A stretch of 64,000 bases of DNA from CAZJAD01 sp964543855 (GTDB lineage: Bacteria; Electryoneota; RPQS01; DYHQ01). The position numbers and the translations under genes are program-made. The stretch is taken from assembly GCA_964543855.1 (NCBI GenBank), contig CAZJAD010000001.1, positions 36,274-100,273 on the forward strand, given 5' to 3'. Of the stretch, positions 27,795 to 36,544 are shown piece after piece; the stretch's first letter is position 1; each line of letters starts with the position of its first letter. The notes below the pieces were generated by a model, which did not search any database, was not told the DNA's origin, and saw only the letters and a program-made list of their open reading frames with translations.

Positions 27795-30700
27795 TTATTG
27801 CCCAACTGTTGCAGAGATCTCGTTTTCCTCCTCTGCGAGCTCTTTCTCTTTCGGTTGAGTGAACTCCAGGTCGCATCGCAGACATCTCATTGCTTCGCGC
27901 TTAGCGTCCTCCTCACGAAGAGCCATCTCCACCTCGTCGAAACCGCTTGTTCGCTGGTCAATGGATATATGGGGCGGTTCCGCACGTCGCAATTGGCTCA
28001 ACTCGTCCTCGCTTAATTCGAGAGGTTCCACATAAGTCCGTGGCACCGTGGTTTTTTCAGGCTGTCGAAGTTCTTCGCCCCGGATATAGCGATCAATCAT
28101 CGTGGCGGCTTTCTTTCCGGCCGCGATGGCATCGACGACGGTATTTGGCCCTGTGACCACATCACCACCGGCAAATACACCCGGACGGCTGCAACTAAGG
28201 TCGTATTTGTCTGCCTGCAATGTACCATCGTCCTCAATCTTCAGCTCCGGCTCTCCAGACGGAGAGATCGAATCCACATCTGGTTGTTCACTAATGGCGA
28301 CAATTAATGTGTCAAGCGGAAGGATGAACTCACTATTGGGTATAGGCACTGGCCTTCGGCGCCCGCTGTGGTCCATCTCACCCAGCTTGTTCCGAATACA
28401 CTCGATGCCCGTAAGACGACCGTTGTCGGTCAAGATTCTGATTGGTGTCACAAGGCTTTCGAGCTTGACCGCTTCTTCAACTGCCGCGTCGATTTCTTCG
28501 GAAAAGGCTGGCATTTCTTCACGCGTTCTGCGGTAAAGGAGGGTCACGCTTTTCACAGCGGTTTGACGCACGGCGGTCCGAGCCGCATCAACAGCCGAGT
28601 TGCCCCCTCCGACAACGGCAACCCGGCCCTTCGCTAATTGTCTGCCGTTGATGTTGTAGGCCTTCAGAAACTCGATCGAAGGAAAGACCCCCTCGCTTCC
28701 CTCGCCTTCAAGACGGAGCCGACGACCTTTCTGGGCTCCGATGGCCACGAAGATAGCTTTGAACCCCTCTTTGAAGAGCTTATCAATTGTAATGTCTTTT
28801 CCCAATTCCTGGTTGCACTTCAAGGTCACGTTTTCATCGAAGATGGCTTGGATCTCCTTGATCAGCACTTCCCGAGGCAATCTGTAAGCCGGAATGCAGC
28901 TGAACAGCATACCCCCGGGCTTGGAATCGGCCTCGAAGATGGCGACTTGGTAGCCCATTAGAGAGAGGTAATGAGAAGCGGTCAATCCGGCCGGGCCCGC
29001 TCCTATGACAGCGACTCGGTCTGTCTTTTTTTCCAATGCTTTCGCTGGCCGGTAAACCGATGGGTCAATTCGATCGGTAATGAAGCGCTTCAAAGCCCGG
29101 ATAGCCACCGAGCGGGTGCCGGTTTGGCCCAATTGACATTTTTCTTCGCATCTATGGTCACATACCCTGGCACAGATGGAAGGGAACGGATTGGCCTCGC
29201 GTATGGCTTTGTAAGCTTCCTCGTATTCAGCGCGCGCGATGTGGGCGACATAGCGCCACGCTTCGGTGCCGATCGGACATGCGGATTGACAAGGCGCACC
29301 GACTAATTGCTTGCAAACACCCGCTTTACAGCGCCTATCCACGATATGTTCAATGTACTCCTCACGAAAGTAGCGCAAGGTCGATAAGACCGGATTGGGG
29401 GCGGTCTGTCCCAAGCCGCACATCGTCGTGTCAGCGACGACACGCGCAAGCTCTTCAAGCAAATCAAGCTGCTCTAATGTGCCCCGCCCTTCGGATATGT
29501 CCTCCAGAATCTCATACATGCGCTGCGTGCCTTTGCGGCAAGGGTAGCACTTGCCGCAGGACTCATCACGCAGGAAATTCATGTAGTATTTCGCGATGTC
29601 AACCATGCAGCTGTCTTCGTCCATCACGATCATGCCCCCTGATCCCATGATCGATCCGGCTTTGGTTAGGCTGTCATAATCAATGGGCAAATCGAATTTC
29701 TCAGCAGGGATGCAGCCCCCAGACGGCCCTCCCGTCTGCACCGCCTTAATACTGGCTTTGCCGATAGGACCACCACCAATATCATAGACAATCTCCCGGA
29801 TCGTGGTGCCCATTGGGACTTCTACCAAACCGGTGTTCTTGATCTTTCCGACCAAGCTGAAAATCTTGGTACCGCTGTTGCCGGGAACTCCAACCTTAGC
29901 ATACTCATCAGCTCCCTTGCTGATAATAACAGGGATGTTGGATAGGGTCTCAACATTGTTGATACAGGTTGGACGTCCCCATAAACCTTTCTGAACGGGA
30001 TAAGGAGGCCGTTGCCTCGGTTCACCCATATGACCTTCAATGGAACGGATAAGCGCCGTTTCTTCACCGCAAACGAAGGCTCCAGCGCCCCGAACAATTT
30101 CTATGTCAAAGTCCAGCCCGGTATCGAGGATATTCTTCCCCAAAAGCCCGAGTTCACGTGCCTGGCGAATGGCAATCAGTGCGTGCTTGATCGCCAATGG
30201 ATATTCACTACGAACATAGATATATCCCTTGGTCGCACCGATCGCTATGCCCCCTATGAGCATACCTTCCAGAACCGCATGAGGGTTGCCTTCCAACAGA
30301 CTCCTATCCATATAAGCACCCGGATCGCCCTCGTCGGCGTTGCAGATGATATACTTCTGTCCTGAACCGTTTCCCGCAGCCCGGGCGGATTCCCATTTGA
30401 CCCCGGTCGGAAAGCCGGCTCCACCACGTCCTCTTAGTCCAGACCGTTTGATCTCATCGATGATCCATTCAGGATTGATATTCAACAATACCTTCCCTAA
30501 AGCGTGATATCCTCCCCGCTTGGTATAATCGAAAATGCGTATCGGGTCTATTTGCTCGTTTTTTCCAAGAATCGTCCGTGTCTGCTTCTTGAAAAACGGG
30601 ATATCGTCTTGACAATGCTGGCATTCGTGATATTCTGACTCGCAGTATAGCAGCTCTTCAACTATCTGACCCTTCAGCGTCGCTTCGATAATGCGAGGAA

Positions 30701-30983
30701 CATCATCCATGTTGAGCTGTGGATAGAAATGCTTACCCGGCTCAACTAATATAAAAGGATCCTTCTCGCAAAAACCCTGACATCCCGTCACTCGTAACGA
30801 CACTCGCTCGTGGAGGTTATGTTCCAATAAATAGCGCTTAATAATTCTCAATATGTCATTTGCACCGCTGGCCTGCCCTCCAGTTCCGGCGCAAACCACC
30901 AGACAAGGGGTATCCGGCTCGGGTTCTTCGACGATCTGTCGGCGGAAACTCAGGAATTCCTCGACCGTTGCCAGTCGATACAT
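27795..30983 (-). CDS. NuoF-GltD fusion flavoprotein (bifurcating-transhydrogenase type)
   Basis: Starting at ATG 30983 (GAGGAG 7 bases upstream; a TTG at 30998 is less likely), the protein has 1062 residues. The N-terminus is a thioredoxin-like 2Fe-2S domain (residues 20-110, VVCAGTGG and VTGCQGFC). The NuoF core follows, with the NADH/FMN site (GLRGRGGAGFPTG, NADEGDPGAYMDR, GAGAFVCGEETALIRSIEG) and its 4Fe-4S motif (ESCGKCYPCRKG). From about residue 585 a GltD/NfnL-type module begins with Cys-rich Fe-S sequences (CQSACPIG, CARVCDHRCEEKC) and two nucleotide-binding sites (VAVIGAGPAGLTAS for FAD, VAVVGGGNSAVDAA for NADPH). Together these can link NADH, NADPH and Fe-S carriers, as in Nfn/Stn transhydrogenases. 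Exact reaction unknown. Confidence 0.9.
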   Translation of the reverse strand: MYRLATVEEFLSFRRQIVEEPEPDTPCLVVCAGTGGQASGANDILRIIKRYLLEHNLHERVSLRVTGCQGFCEKDPFILVEPGKHFYPQLNMDDVPRIIEATLKGQIVEELLYCESEYHECQHCQDDIPFFKKQTRTILGKNEQIDPIRIFDYTKRGGYHALGKVLLNINPEWIIDEIKRSGLRGRGGAGFPTGVKWESARAAGNGSGQKYIICNADEGDPGAYMDRSLLEGNPHAVLEGMLIGGIAIGATKGYIYVRSEYPLAIKHALIAIRQARELGLLGKNILDTGLDFDIEIVRGAGAFVCGEETALIRSIEGHMGEPRQRPPYPVQKGLWGRPTCINNVETLSNIPVIISKGADEYAKVGVPGNSGTKIFSLVGKIKNTGLVEVPMGTTIREIVYDIGGGPIGKASIKAVQTGGPSGGCIPAEKFDLPIDYDSLTKAGSIMGSGGMIVMDEDSCMVDIAKYYMNFLRDESCGKCYPCRKGTQRMYEILEDISEGRGTLEQLDLLEELARVVADTTMCGLGQTAPNPVLSTLRYFREEYIEHIVDRRCKAGVCKQLVGAPCQSACPIGTEAWRYVAHIARAEYEEAYKAIREANPFPSICARVCDHRCEEKCQLGQTGTRSVAIRALKRFITDRIDPSVYRPAKALEKKTDRVAVIGAGPAGLTASHYLSLMGYQVAIFEADSKPGGMLFSCIPAYRLPREVLIKEIQAIFDENVTLKCNQELGKDITIDKLFKEGFKAIFVAIGAQKGRRLRLEGEGSEGVFPSIEFLKAYNINGRQLAKGRVAVVGGGNSAVDAARTAVRQTAVKSVTLLYRRTREEMPAFSEEIDAAVEEAVKLESLVTPIRILTDNGRLTGIECIRNKLGEMDHSGRRRPVPIPNSEFILPLDTLIVAISEQPDVDSISPSGEPELKIEDDGTLQADKYDLSCSRPGVFAGGDVVTGPNTVVDAIAAGKKAATMIDRYIRGEELRQPEKTTVPRTYVEPLELSEDELSQLRRAEPPHISIDQRTSGFDEVEMALREEDAKREAMRCLRCDLEFTQPKEKELAEEENEISATVGQ

Positions 30984-31032
30984 ATCGATACTCCTCAAAC
31001 TCGCCTTTTATGGTGAAATGCGCCGGCTCAGA

Positions 31033-31869
31033 TTATCCGATATCAAGGATGTGACCCTTGCACCCGCGGCGCGGACAGATCTGAACCGTACCCCCTCCGC
31101 GCAGAATTAAGGGTACCATTTGAGCACCGCATTCAGGACAATCTGCACCACCTATGAGTTCCGTGTGGCAGTGGGGACAGAAAAGATGGAGTACTGTGTC
31201 AAGCGGGATCTCATATTCTGATTCGATGTTGTAGCTGCCATAGAGACTTGATAGTCGCAGCCATCCATGTTGTTGACCGAAGGATTGAGTGATTCTGACA
31301 GAAGGAAACCCATCAATAGGATGATGTGGATCCATCAAACTATGACTGCAGCGTGAACAACTGACTTCAACCGGAAATATTCTTCGGTCGGTTTTTGTCT
31401 CAATCCTGTCAAGCCCTTCGGTCGCTTTCTTGATGATCTCGCTGACCTTGGAGGCATTGACATTGGAAAAGTAATGGCCGTCTACGACAACAACAGGGCC
31501 AAGGGCGCAAGCTCCAAGGCAGTTCACTGTCTCATAGGTGAATTTCCTGTCCGGAGTTGTCTCTCCAGCCGTTACCCCAAGTTGTCTTTGGAACTCCTGC
31601 GCCACGCGAGGCGCTCCCCGTACGTGACAGGCCGTGCCCAAGCAGACGGAGACAAGATGTTCGCCGCGCGGTTTCAAACTGAACGCCCTGTAAAAAGTGG
31701 CGACACCATAGACATCGGTCAACGGACGCTTTGTCGTTTCTGCGACAATCTTCAAGGCGTCAGCAGGAAGATATCCAAACTTCGCTTGGACCTCTTCCAA
31801 GACACTGATCAACCCATTTCCTCCCCCGCTGTTGCGCTCGACGATCTTGTGGATTAGCTCCGAGTCCAT
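31033..31869 (-). CDS. NuoE-like 2Fe-2S subunit fused to a zinc-ribbon domain
   Basis: The 278-residue protein has a NuoE domain in residues 1-155: the helical start (LISVLEEVQAKFGYLP, VYGVATFYRAFSL) and four cluster ligands in VCLGTACHVRG and NCLGACALGP. NuoE proteins normally end here. This one continues for about 120 residues with three CxxC-type sites (SCSRC near 170, CPHC and CPEC near 235-250) and a final CPRRGCKGH, which looks like zinc ribbons. The added part may bind a partner protein or metal. GAGGAG lies 3 bases before ATG 31869. It precedes the NuoF-GltD gene by about 50 bases and should form the usual EF pair with it. Confidence 0.88.
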   Translation of the reverse strand: MDSELIHKIVERNSGGGNGLISVLEEVQAKFGYLPADALKIVAETTKRPLTDVYGVATFYRAFSLKPRGEHLVSVCLGTACHVRGAPRVAQEFQRQLGVTAGETTPDRKFTYETVNCLGACALGPVVVVDGHYFSNVNASKVSEIIKKATEGLDRIETKTDRRIFPVEVSCSRCSHSLMDPHHPIDGFPSVRITQSFGQQHGWLRLSSLYGSYNIESEYEIPLDTVLHLFCPHCHTELIGGADCPECGAQMVPLILRGGGTVQICPRRGCKGHILDIG

Positions 31870-31920
31870 GTTCTCCTCACTTTGCCGAAAGCGTACCTGT
31901 GCGGAACGGTTGTATAGCTC

Positions 31921-32226
31921 CTATGCGTACTCCTCACAATGCCATACACCCCCAACCTTCTTCGCATGGACACAGTGATCACGCTTCTCACAATTGACAC
32001 AGAGTCCCATCAGTCCGTCCGTGCCACTCGGTTTGGGAAGGACGGCGACGGATTGTTGAACATTCCGTGGCTTGGCTTTGGGTGGGACATAGTCGTCGAA
32101 TTCCTCGCAGTACCAGACGACCAGACCATTCTCAAGGCGGTGCAGGCAAGCCTGAAGGTGATTGCAGGTTGAACAAAGACCTTGTATCGTTTCCCTTTTT
32201 GCCATTACTTCTGCTACTTCTCCCAT
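31921..32226 (-). CDS. Small cysteine-rich protein with two repeats
   Basis: From ATG 32226 (AGGAGG 8 bases upstream) the protein has 101 residues, without signal peptide or membrane segment. Two copies of one motif, residues of about 15-45 and 72-101, follow the pattern GLC-x2-C-x5-C-x10-11-WxCEE(F/Y). Each gives four Cys and a Trp, suggesting two identical metal or Fe-S sites joined by a Pro/Lys-rich linker. As first gene of the redox operon it may be an electron carrier or an assembly factor. I do not recognise a named family. Confidence 0.8.
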   Translation of the reverse strand: MGEVAEVMAKRETIQGLCSTCNHLQACLHRLENGLVVWYCEEFDDYVPPKAKPRNVQQSVAVLPKPSGTDGLMGLCVNCEKRDHCVHAKKVGGVWHCEEYA

Positions 32227-32298
32227 GGCCAATACCTCCTAGATTTGACTGACCATAATCAATCCCGCAATAGCAGTGCGATGCGATAATGCCATCCT

Positions 32299-32388
32299 CA
32301 GCGCCCACCGCAAGGGTCTCAAAAGGAGCGAGCTCCCTGTCAGACGGAAGAGCTCTTGTTTTTGATTGCCTTTCTGCGGTAGGCGCTG
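32299..32388. repeat. 90-bp imperfect inverted repeat in the operon leader
   Basis: The arms are about 37 bases each. CAGCGCCcACCGCA (32299-32312) matches the complement of 32375-32388 at 13 of 14 positions, and GAGCTC (32330-32335) pairs with 32350-32355 around a 14-base loop; the parts in between match partly. It lies between the candidate -24/-12 promoter and the first gene of the redox operon. It could be a regulatory hairpin or a relic of a MITE-like element. Confidence 0.6.
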
Positions 32389-32411
32389 ACGACAGCACCT
32401 ATTCAAACCAT

Positions 32412-32428
32412 AAGCAGTCATTATGCCA
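32412..32428 (-). promoter_or_regulatory. Candidate sigma-54 (-24/-12) promoter of the redox operon
   Basis: Minus-strand TGGCATAATGACTGCTT keeps the invariant GG-N10-GC spacing of sigma-54 promoters (consensus TGGCACG-N4-TTGCW) with three departures. It faces the five-gene redox operon and lies downstream of an NtrC-type activator gene. A weaker site with CG in place of GG lies at 32267-32281. Confidence 0.45.
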
Positions 32429-32874
32429 AAATTCAGATAGGATTGGCTCGCTGAGGAATCACGCGCAAGGAGAACGCATTGCTGCGGCTCAGTTTTACAA
32501 GTAAGTTGGATAATATCAATGGAGAGTTGAGTCTGGTGTTAACCAAATGACAGCAGACTGCTGAACCTGTGAGACGACAGGAGTGATTCGTTTTGTCGGA
32601 GAGAAACACCCCGGTGGTGCAATCTTCCCCGCTGGCAACCACACTTAAGGTGACGATTGCACCTCAAGTCGCAGTAACGAGATTTGAGGACGTTGTGTGT
32701 GCGTTTGTGGAAAGTGGTTTAAGGACGAAGGAAGCGCGGTGGGCGAAAGATAGAGCGGAGCAACTACAGAAAGACAAAGAGAAGCTGAACTAATTGGTGA
32801 TAGAGCATCTATTGTGGAACATCGCAATTAGGGGACATTGAAAGCATGTAGTCAGCCCAAAGAGGTGGGGGAAT
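32429..32874. other. Intergenic region upstream of the redox operon
   Basis: No gene is supported. A 66-codon plus-strand frame (32593-32793) ends in a Lys/Glu/Arg-rich helix-like stretch but has no ribosome site and no recognised domain. Binding sites for the NtrC-type activator would be expected here; none could be named by eye. Confidence 0.4.
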
Positions 32875-34245
32875 CTATCGGTCATTTATTTTGTACTGTT
32901 TGAGCTTCTCACGCAGAGTTTTGCGGTCAATTCCGAGGATTTTGGCCGCGGTCGTCTTGTTGCCACCTGTGCTCGACAGCACTCGCTGAATGTGTTCGGC
33001 TTCAATTTCCGACAGTGTTCTGTCGAGTCCATAACCTCGTACGGCTGAGAAGCGCATCAGTGAAGGAAGATCAGGCACATCGATGAACTCATCGTCCGTC
33101 ATCACGACAACACGATGGACTATATTCTCCAATTCACGGACATTACCAGGCCAGTCGTAGTCTCTTAGAGCCCGAAGAGCTTTGTCGGAAAACCGTGGCA
33201 CCGGCTTGCCAAATTCCTTGGCGAACTTGCTGGCAAAATGGTGTGTGAGCAATAGGATGTCGTCGCCGCGTTCCCGAAGCGGCGGGACGGAGATCGTGAT
33301 CACATTGAGACGGAAAAACAGGTCCTCACGGAAGACTCCTTTTTTCACTAATCCATGTAAATCTGCATTAGTGGCTGCAAGGATTTTCACATCGACCTCA
33401 TAGGGACGGTCGGCACCGACCATGTAGACCTGTTTGTCCTGTAGAACTCGCAGGAGCTTGACCTGTAAAGAACCACTGAGTTCACTGATTTCATCAAGAA
33501 AGATCGAGCCGCCATCGGCGGTTTGGAAGAAGCCTGCCCTCGATTGCGTTGCACCGGTAAAAGCGCCTTTAACGTGACCGAACAGTTCGCTTTCGAGCAG
33601 ACCATCCGGAATGCCACCGCAGTTGACCGGTACAAATGGCCCTGAAGCCCTTGCGCTGCAATAGTGGATTGCACGAGCTACGAGTTCTTTGCCAGTGCCG
33701 CTTTCACCAGTGATGAGCACCGTGCTCGTGGTGGATGCCGCTTTCATCAATGTACTGGAAACCTTTGCCATCGCTTCCGATGTGCCGATCAGGCCATAGG
33801 GCGTTGCCTCAGTTACTTGTGATAACTGATGACCAGCCGTTCTTCGGTGAAGTTTGTCAAGTGCTCTCTGGATTGCGATCAGCAATTCTTCATCCGTGAA
33901 TGGCTTGGATAGATACTCCTCCGCTCCAGTTTTGATTGCCTCGACTGCCCCCTCGATGCTGGCATAGCCGGTGATCATCATGATCTCGGTGTCTTTCAAA
34001 TTTTCGCGAACATGTCTGATCAGGTCCAATCCGCTCACCTTCGGCATCCTGTAGTCCGTAATGACCAGATCAATCGGCACGACGTTCAGAATTTCGAGAG
34101 CTTCTGCCACGCTGGACGCCGTGTAGATTCGATAGCCTTGTTCCGTCAGGTTGCGCTCGAGGATTTCAACCGTATCCGGCACATCGTCCACAATCAGAAT
34201 GACTGGTTTCGTTGTCGGCGTTGACATCTCAGACTCTCTCTTCAT
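32875..34245 (-). CDS. NtrC-family sigma-54-dependent response regulator
   Basis: The 456-residue protein has a receiver domain (phosphoacceptor D64 in VITDYRMP) and an AAA+ domain with Walker A GESGTGKE, the sigma-54 contact loop GAFTGA, Walker B GSIFLDEI and the arginine-finger region FREDLFFRLNV. It ends in a Fis-type helix-turn-helix (NKTTAAKILGIDRKTLREKL). It should activate -24/-12 promoters when phosphorylated by the kinase encoded just upstream. ATG 34245 overlaps the kinase gene by 17 bases; ATG 34227, one base after the kinase stop, is an equally good start. The obvious target is the redox operon that follows in the same direction. Confidence 0.95.
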   Translation of the reverse strand: MKRESEMSTPTTKPVILIVDDVPDTVEILERNLTEQGYRIYTASSVAEALEILNVVPIDLVITDYRMPKVSGLDLIRHVRENLKDTEIMMITGYASIEGAVEAIKTGAEEYLSKPFTDEELLIAIQRALDKLHRRTAGHQLSQVTEATPYGLIGTSEAMAKVSSTLMKAASTTSTVLITGESGTGKELVARAIHYCSARASGPFVPVNCGGIPDGLLESELFGHVKGAFTGATQSRAGFFQTADGGSIFLDEISELSGSLQVKLLRVLQDKQVYMVGADRPYEVDVKILAATNADLHGLVKKGVFREDLFFRLNVITISVPPLRERGDDILLLTHHFASKFAKEFGKPVPRFSDKALRALRDYDWPGNVRELENIVHRVVVMTDDEFIDVPDLPSLMRFSAVRGYGLDRTLSEIEAEHIQRVLSSTGGNKTTAAKILGIDRKTLREKLKQYKINDR

Positions 34246-35980
34246 GATCAGGCATTCCTTTTATGGGCAAGCGAACCTCAAAACGTGAGCCTCTACCAAT
34301 ACTGCTCTTTACGTGAATCGAACCGCCGTGCGATGTGACAATTCCCTGAACAACAGACAGGCCGAGTCCCGTCCCCTGTCTGACATCTTTTGTGGTGAAG
34401 AAAGGATCAAAAATCTGGCGCTTCGTGTTCGCATCCATACCAACGCCAGTGTCTGTGATTATCAGCGACACATTCTCTTCATCGAAGGTCGTTTGAATCG
34501 TTAATGTGCCTCCTTGTGGCATGGCCTGAATGGCATTCACAACCAGATTGATCAGTGACTGGCTGATTTGCATTGGATCCGCTTCGATAGTCGGCAATCG
34601 GTCCGCTAAGCGCTGGACGAGCTTGATTCCCTCCCGGTTACACCTCAATTCAAACAAGGAGACTGCTTCATTAACTATATAGTTTACATCGACCGCTGTC
34701 TTCTTTGGTGGCATTTGTCGCGCAAAGGTAACCAATTTACGAATAACCTCTCTTGCGTGCAGCGCTGTCTTTACAATCTTGTCCAGATCGCTTCCAACTT
34801 GCTGAGAATCTGTGAGGTTCTTTTTCGCAAGCTGCGCGAAGCCAAGAACACTGCTTAGCGGTTCATTAAGCTCGTGCGCGACACTTGCAGCGAGTTGGCC
34901 AATCGTCGCCAGACGGTCCGCATGTTTGAGCTGCTCCTGCAACCGTAGCCTGTCAGCTTCGGTTTCTTCCCTTTCCACAATTGCCGCGACCCGCCGGGCC
35001 ACCTCCACGATCAGGCTGGTCTCCTCTTTCAAGAAAGGTCCTTCAAGAAGTTCAGGTTTGCCCTCGGTATAGGCCACCTCGACAATTCCTCTCTTCTTGC
35101 TTCGGACCACAATATCTGCCGTTTGTCGATAACGGCCATGGCGATAACCGGAAGTCAAATACGTGTGGCCGTCGAGATCGATTCGACTCACGGCGATTTC
35201 TGGATGTTGCCAAGATGGCGGGAGAAGGTTAGCGATCCGTTGTAGTTTCTCCTCCCGAGTCCATTGAAGATTGTCGGCGATTTGCGCTATGCCATAAAGA
35301 CAGGTCAACTCTTTGACCCGCTCGCGCACCATAGCTTGAGCATCCCGATCTGCAGCCGCCAGTCCCAAGGTCTGAGCGATGAGTTCGTAGGATTCAATCT
35401 CGGCCGGTGCAAAATGACCCGACTGTTCGCTCTTTAACAGTAGAACACCTGTGTTGTGGGGGCCAATTTCGAATGGGATAATAGCCAAAGAATGATAGGC
35501 CTTATCGCCGTTCGCTTCCGAAGAGTCCGTTTCTTCGTCGCCCTGCGAAAGAGAATCCGGCATTTCGCAAGTCTCATTCGTCCAGAAGCTGCCATTCGGC
35601 GTGAAGTACGGCAAGTTGGGGTCATGTATCTTGGAAATTACCATCCTACACGGTTTTCCAATGTGGGTGGCATCTCGAGCTGTAAGAGCTGTGGCGATGT
35701 CCTTTGAGTCAGACAGGATTTCAAAGTCAAAAATGCTCTCCGGATACCGTGATACTTCCCATCGATACGTAATTTCACCATCCCTATGTCGCAATTCAAT
35801 GGCATCGCACCGGGAGAACTCAAGCAACAGCCTAGAGACTTCCTTTAGAAAAGTAATTCTTGGCTCGCCACGGCTGGAACAACTTAGTATGTCCTGGGAG
35901 AGATTCAGGAAATGTTCGGCGCGTCTTAAGTTATCAGGTGGTTGACTCTTCCCATTAAGTTGTGTCGTTCGGCTGCTCAT
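34229..35980 (-). CDS. Cytoplasmic sensor histidine kinase with GAF-like domains
   Basis: From ATG 35980 the protein has 583 residues. Two GAF-like sensor regions (about 35-210 and 225-345) are followed by a coiled helix, HisKA (H-box SVAHELNEPLSSV) and HATPase (NLVVNAIQAM, ITDTGVGMDA, FFTTK, GTGLGLSVV). There are no membrane helices, so the signal is cytoplasmic, perhaps redox, nucleotide or nitrogen status. It is translationally linked to the NtrC-type regulator, its evident partner. A TTG at 35986 is an alternative start; no good ribosome site decides the matter. Confidence 0.92.
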   Translation of the reverse strand: MSSRTTQLNGKSQPPDNLRRAEHFLNLSQDILSCSSRGEPRITFLKEVSRLLLEFSRCDAIELRHRDGEITYRWEVSRYPESIFDFEILSDSKDIATALTARDATHIGKPCRMVISKIHDPNLPYFTPNGSFWTNETCEMPDSLSQGDEETDSSEANGDKAYHSLAIIPFEIGPHNTGVLLLKSEQSGHFAPAEIESYELIAQTLGLAAADRDAQAMVRERVKELTCLYGIAQIADNLQWTREEKLQRIANLLPPSWQHPEIAVSRIDLDGHTYLTSGYRHGRYRQTADIVVRSKKRGIVEVAYTEGKPELLEGPFLKEETSLIVEVARRVAAIVEREETEADRLRLQEQLKHADRLATIGQLAASVAHELNEPLSSVLGFAQLAKKNLTDSQQVGSDLDKIVKTALHAREVIRKLVTFARQMPPKKTAVDVNYIVNEAVSLFELRCNREGIKLVQRLADRLPTIEADPMQISQSLINLVVNAIQAMPQGGTLTIQTTFDEENVSLIITDTGVGMDANTKRQIFDPFFTTKDVRQGTGLGLSVVQGIVTSHGGSIHVKSSIGRGSRFEVRLPIKGMPDHEERV

Positions 35981-36500
35981 CCTCAAAGGTATCCCATTAC
36001 CTTGACTCTGTTCTCTCTTAGGTTGTCAAAAATCCTCAATCCATCCATGAGGCCTTAGATCTCGGTCCCTACAATGGAAGTGATGCAGTTAGTAGGCAAG
36101 TATATAATTTAAAGCAATTGGCTCCCAAAAGCAATAGAGAGAGGATTGTATGGACAATTGCGAGCCCGTCGCAAGTACATCGAGTCTGGCATGCAATTGG
36201 ACAAGAAAATCCTTCGGTCATCCAATCTCATTGTCATGTCCCATGAGGAATTGCTTCCGGATAGAAAGAGGAGCTGTGGGATCATTTCTAAATGCAACCC
36301 CTCTTAAGTAGTGTGCGAACTTTGGTAGATGTCATGGGACGTGTAGCTGCCGCAGGGACGCCGCTGACCGGATTAGACAGATGCTGAAAGGACGAGAATC
36401 TCCACCAGAATGCGCGGCCCATCCAAATAGCCAAGATCTACTTGTTCCAATGTCGCGTCTGCTGCTATAGCTGCAGTTCGTACACAGAAGAGAGATGAAG
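35981..36500. other. Non-coding stretch between the kinase gene and ssrA
   Basis: No gene is convincingly supported in these 520 bases. A plus-strand stop-free stretch (36113-36306) reads ...QLRARRKYIESGMQLDKKILRSS in part and recalls Spo0E-like phosphatases (short helical proteins with a Tyr/Gly turn and an S-x-x-L helix). It lacks the SQELD core, an ATG start and a ribosome site. No integrase remnant was seen. Confidence 0.4.
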
Positions 36501-36529
36501 AAAAAGGGATTAGAATCATCTAATCCCTT
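36501..36529 (-). terminator. Terminator of ssrA
   Basis: An 11-bp perfect stem (36504-36514 with 36519-36529) with a 4-base loop, followed on the minus strand by TTTCTTC. It lies 17 bases beyond the tmRNA 3' end. Confidence 0.85.
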
Positions 36530-36544
36530 GTATATTAACAAGTC

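Noticed and set aside
36113..36306. Spo0E-like small protein on the plus strand
   Set aside because: The helix pattern is suggestive, but the SQELD core, an ATG/GTG start and a ribosome site are missing.
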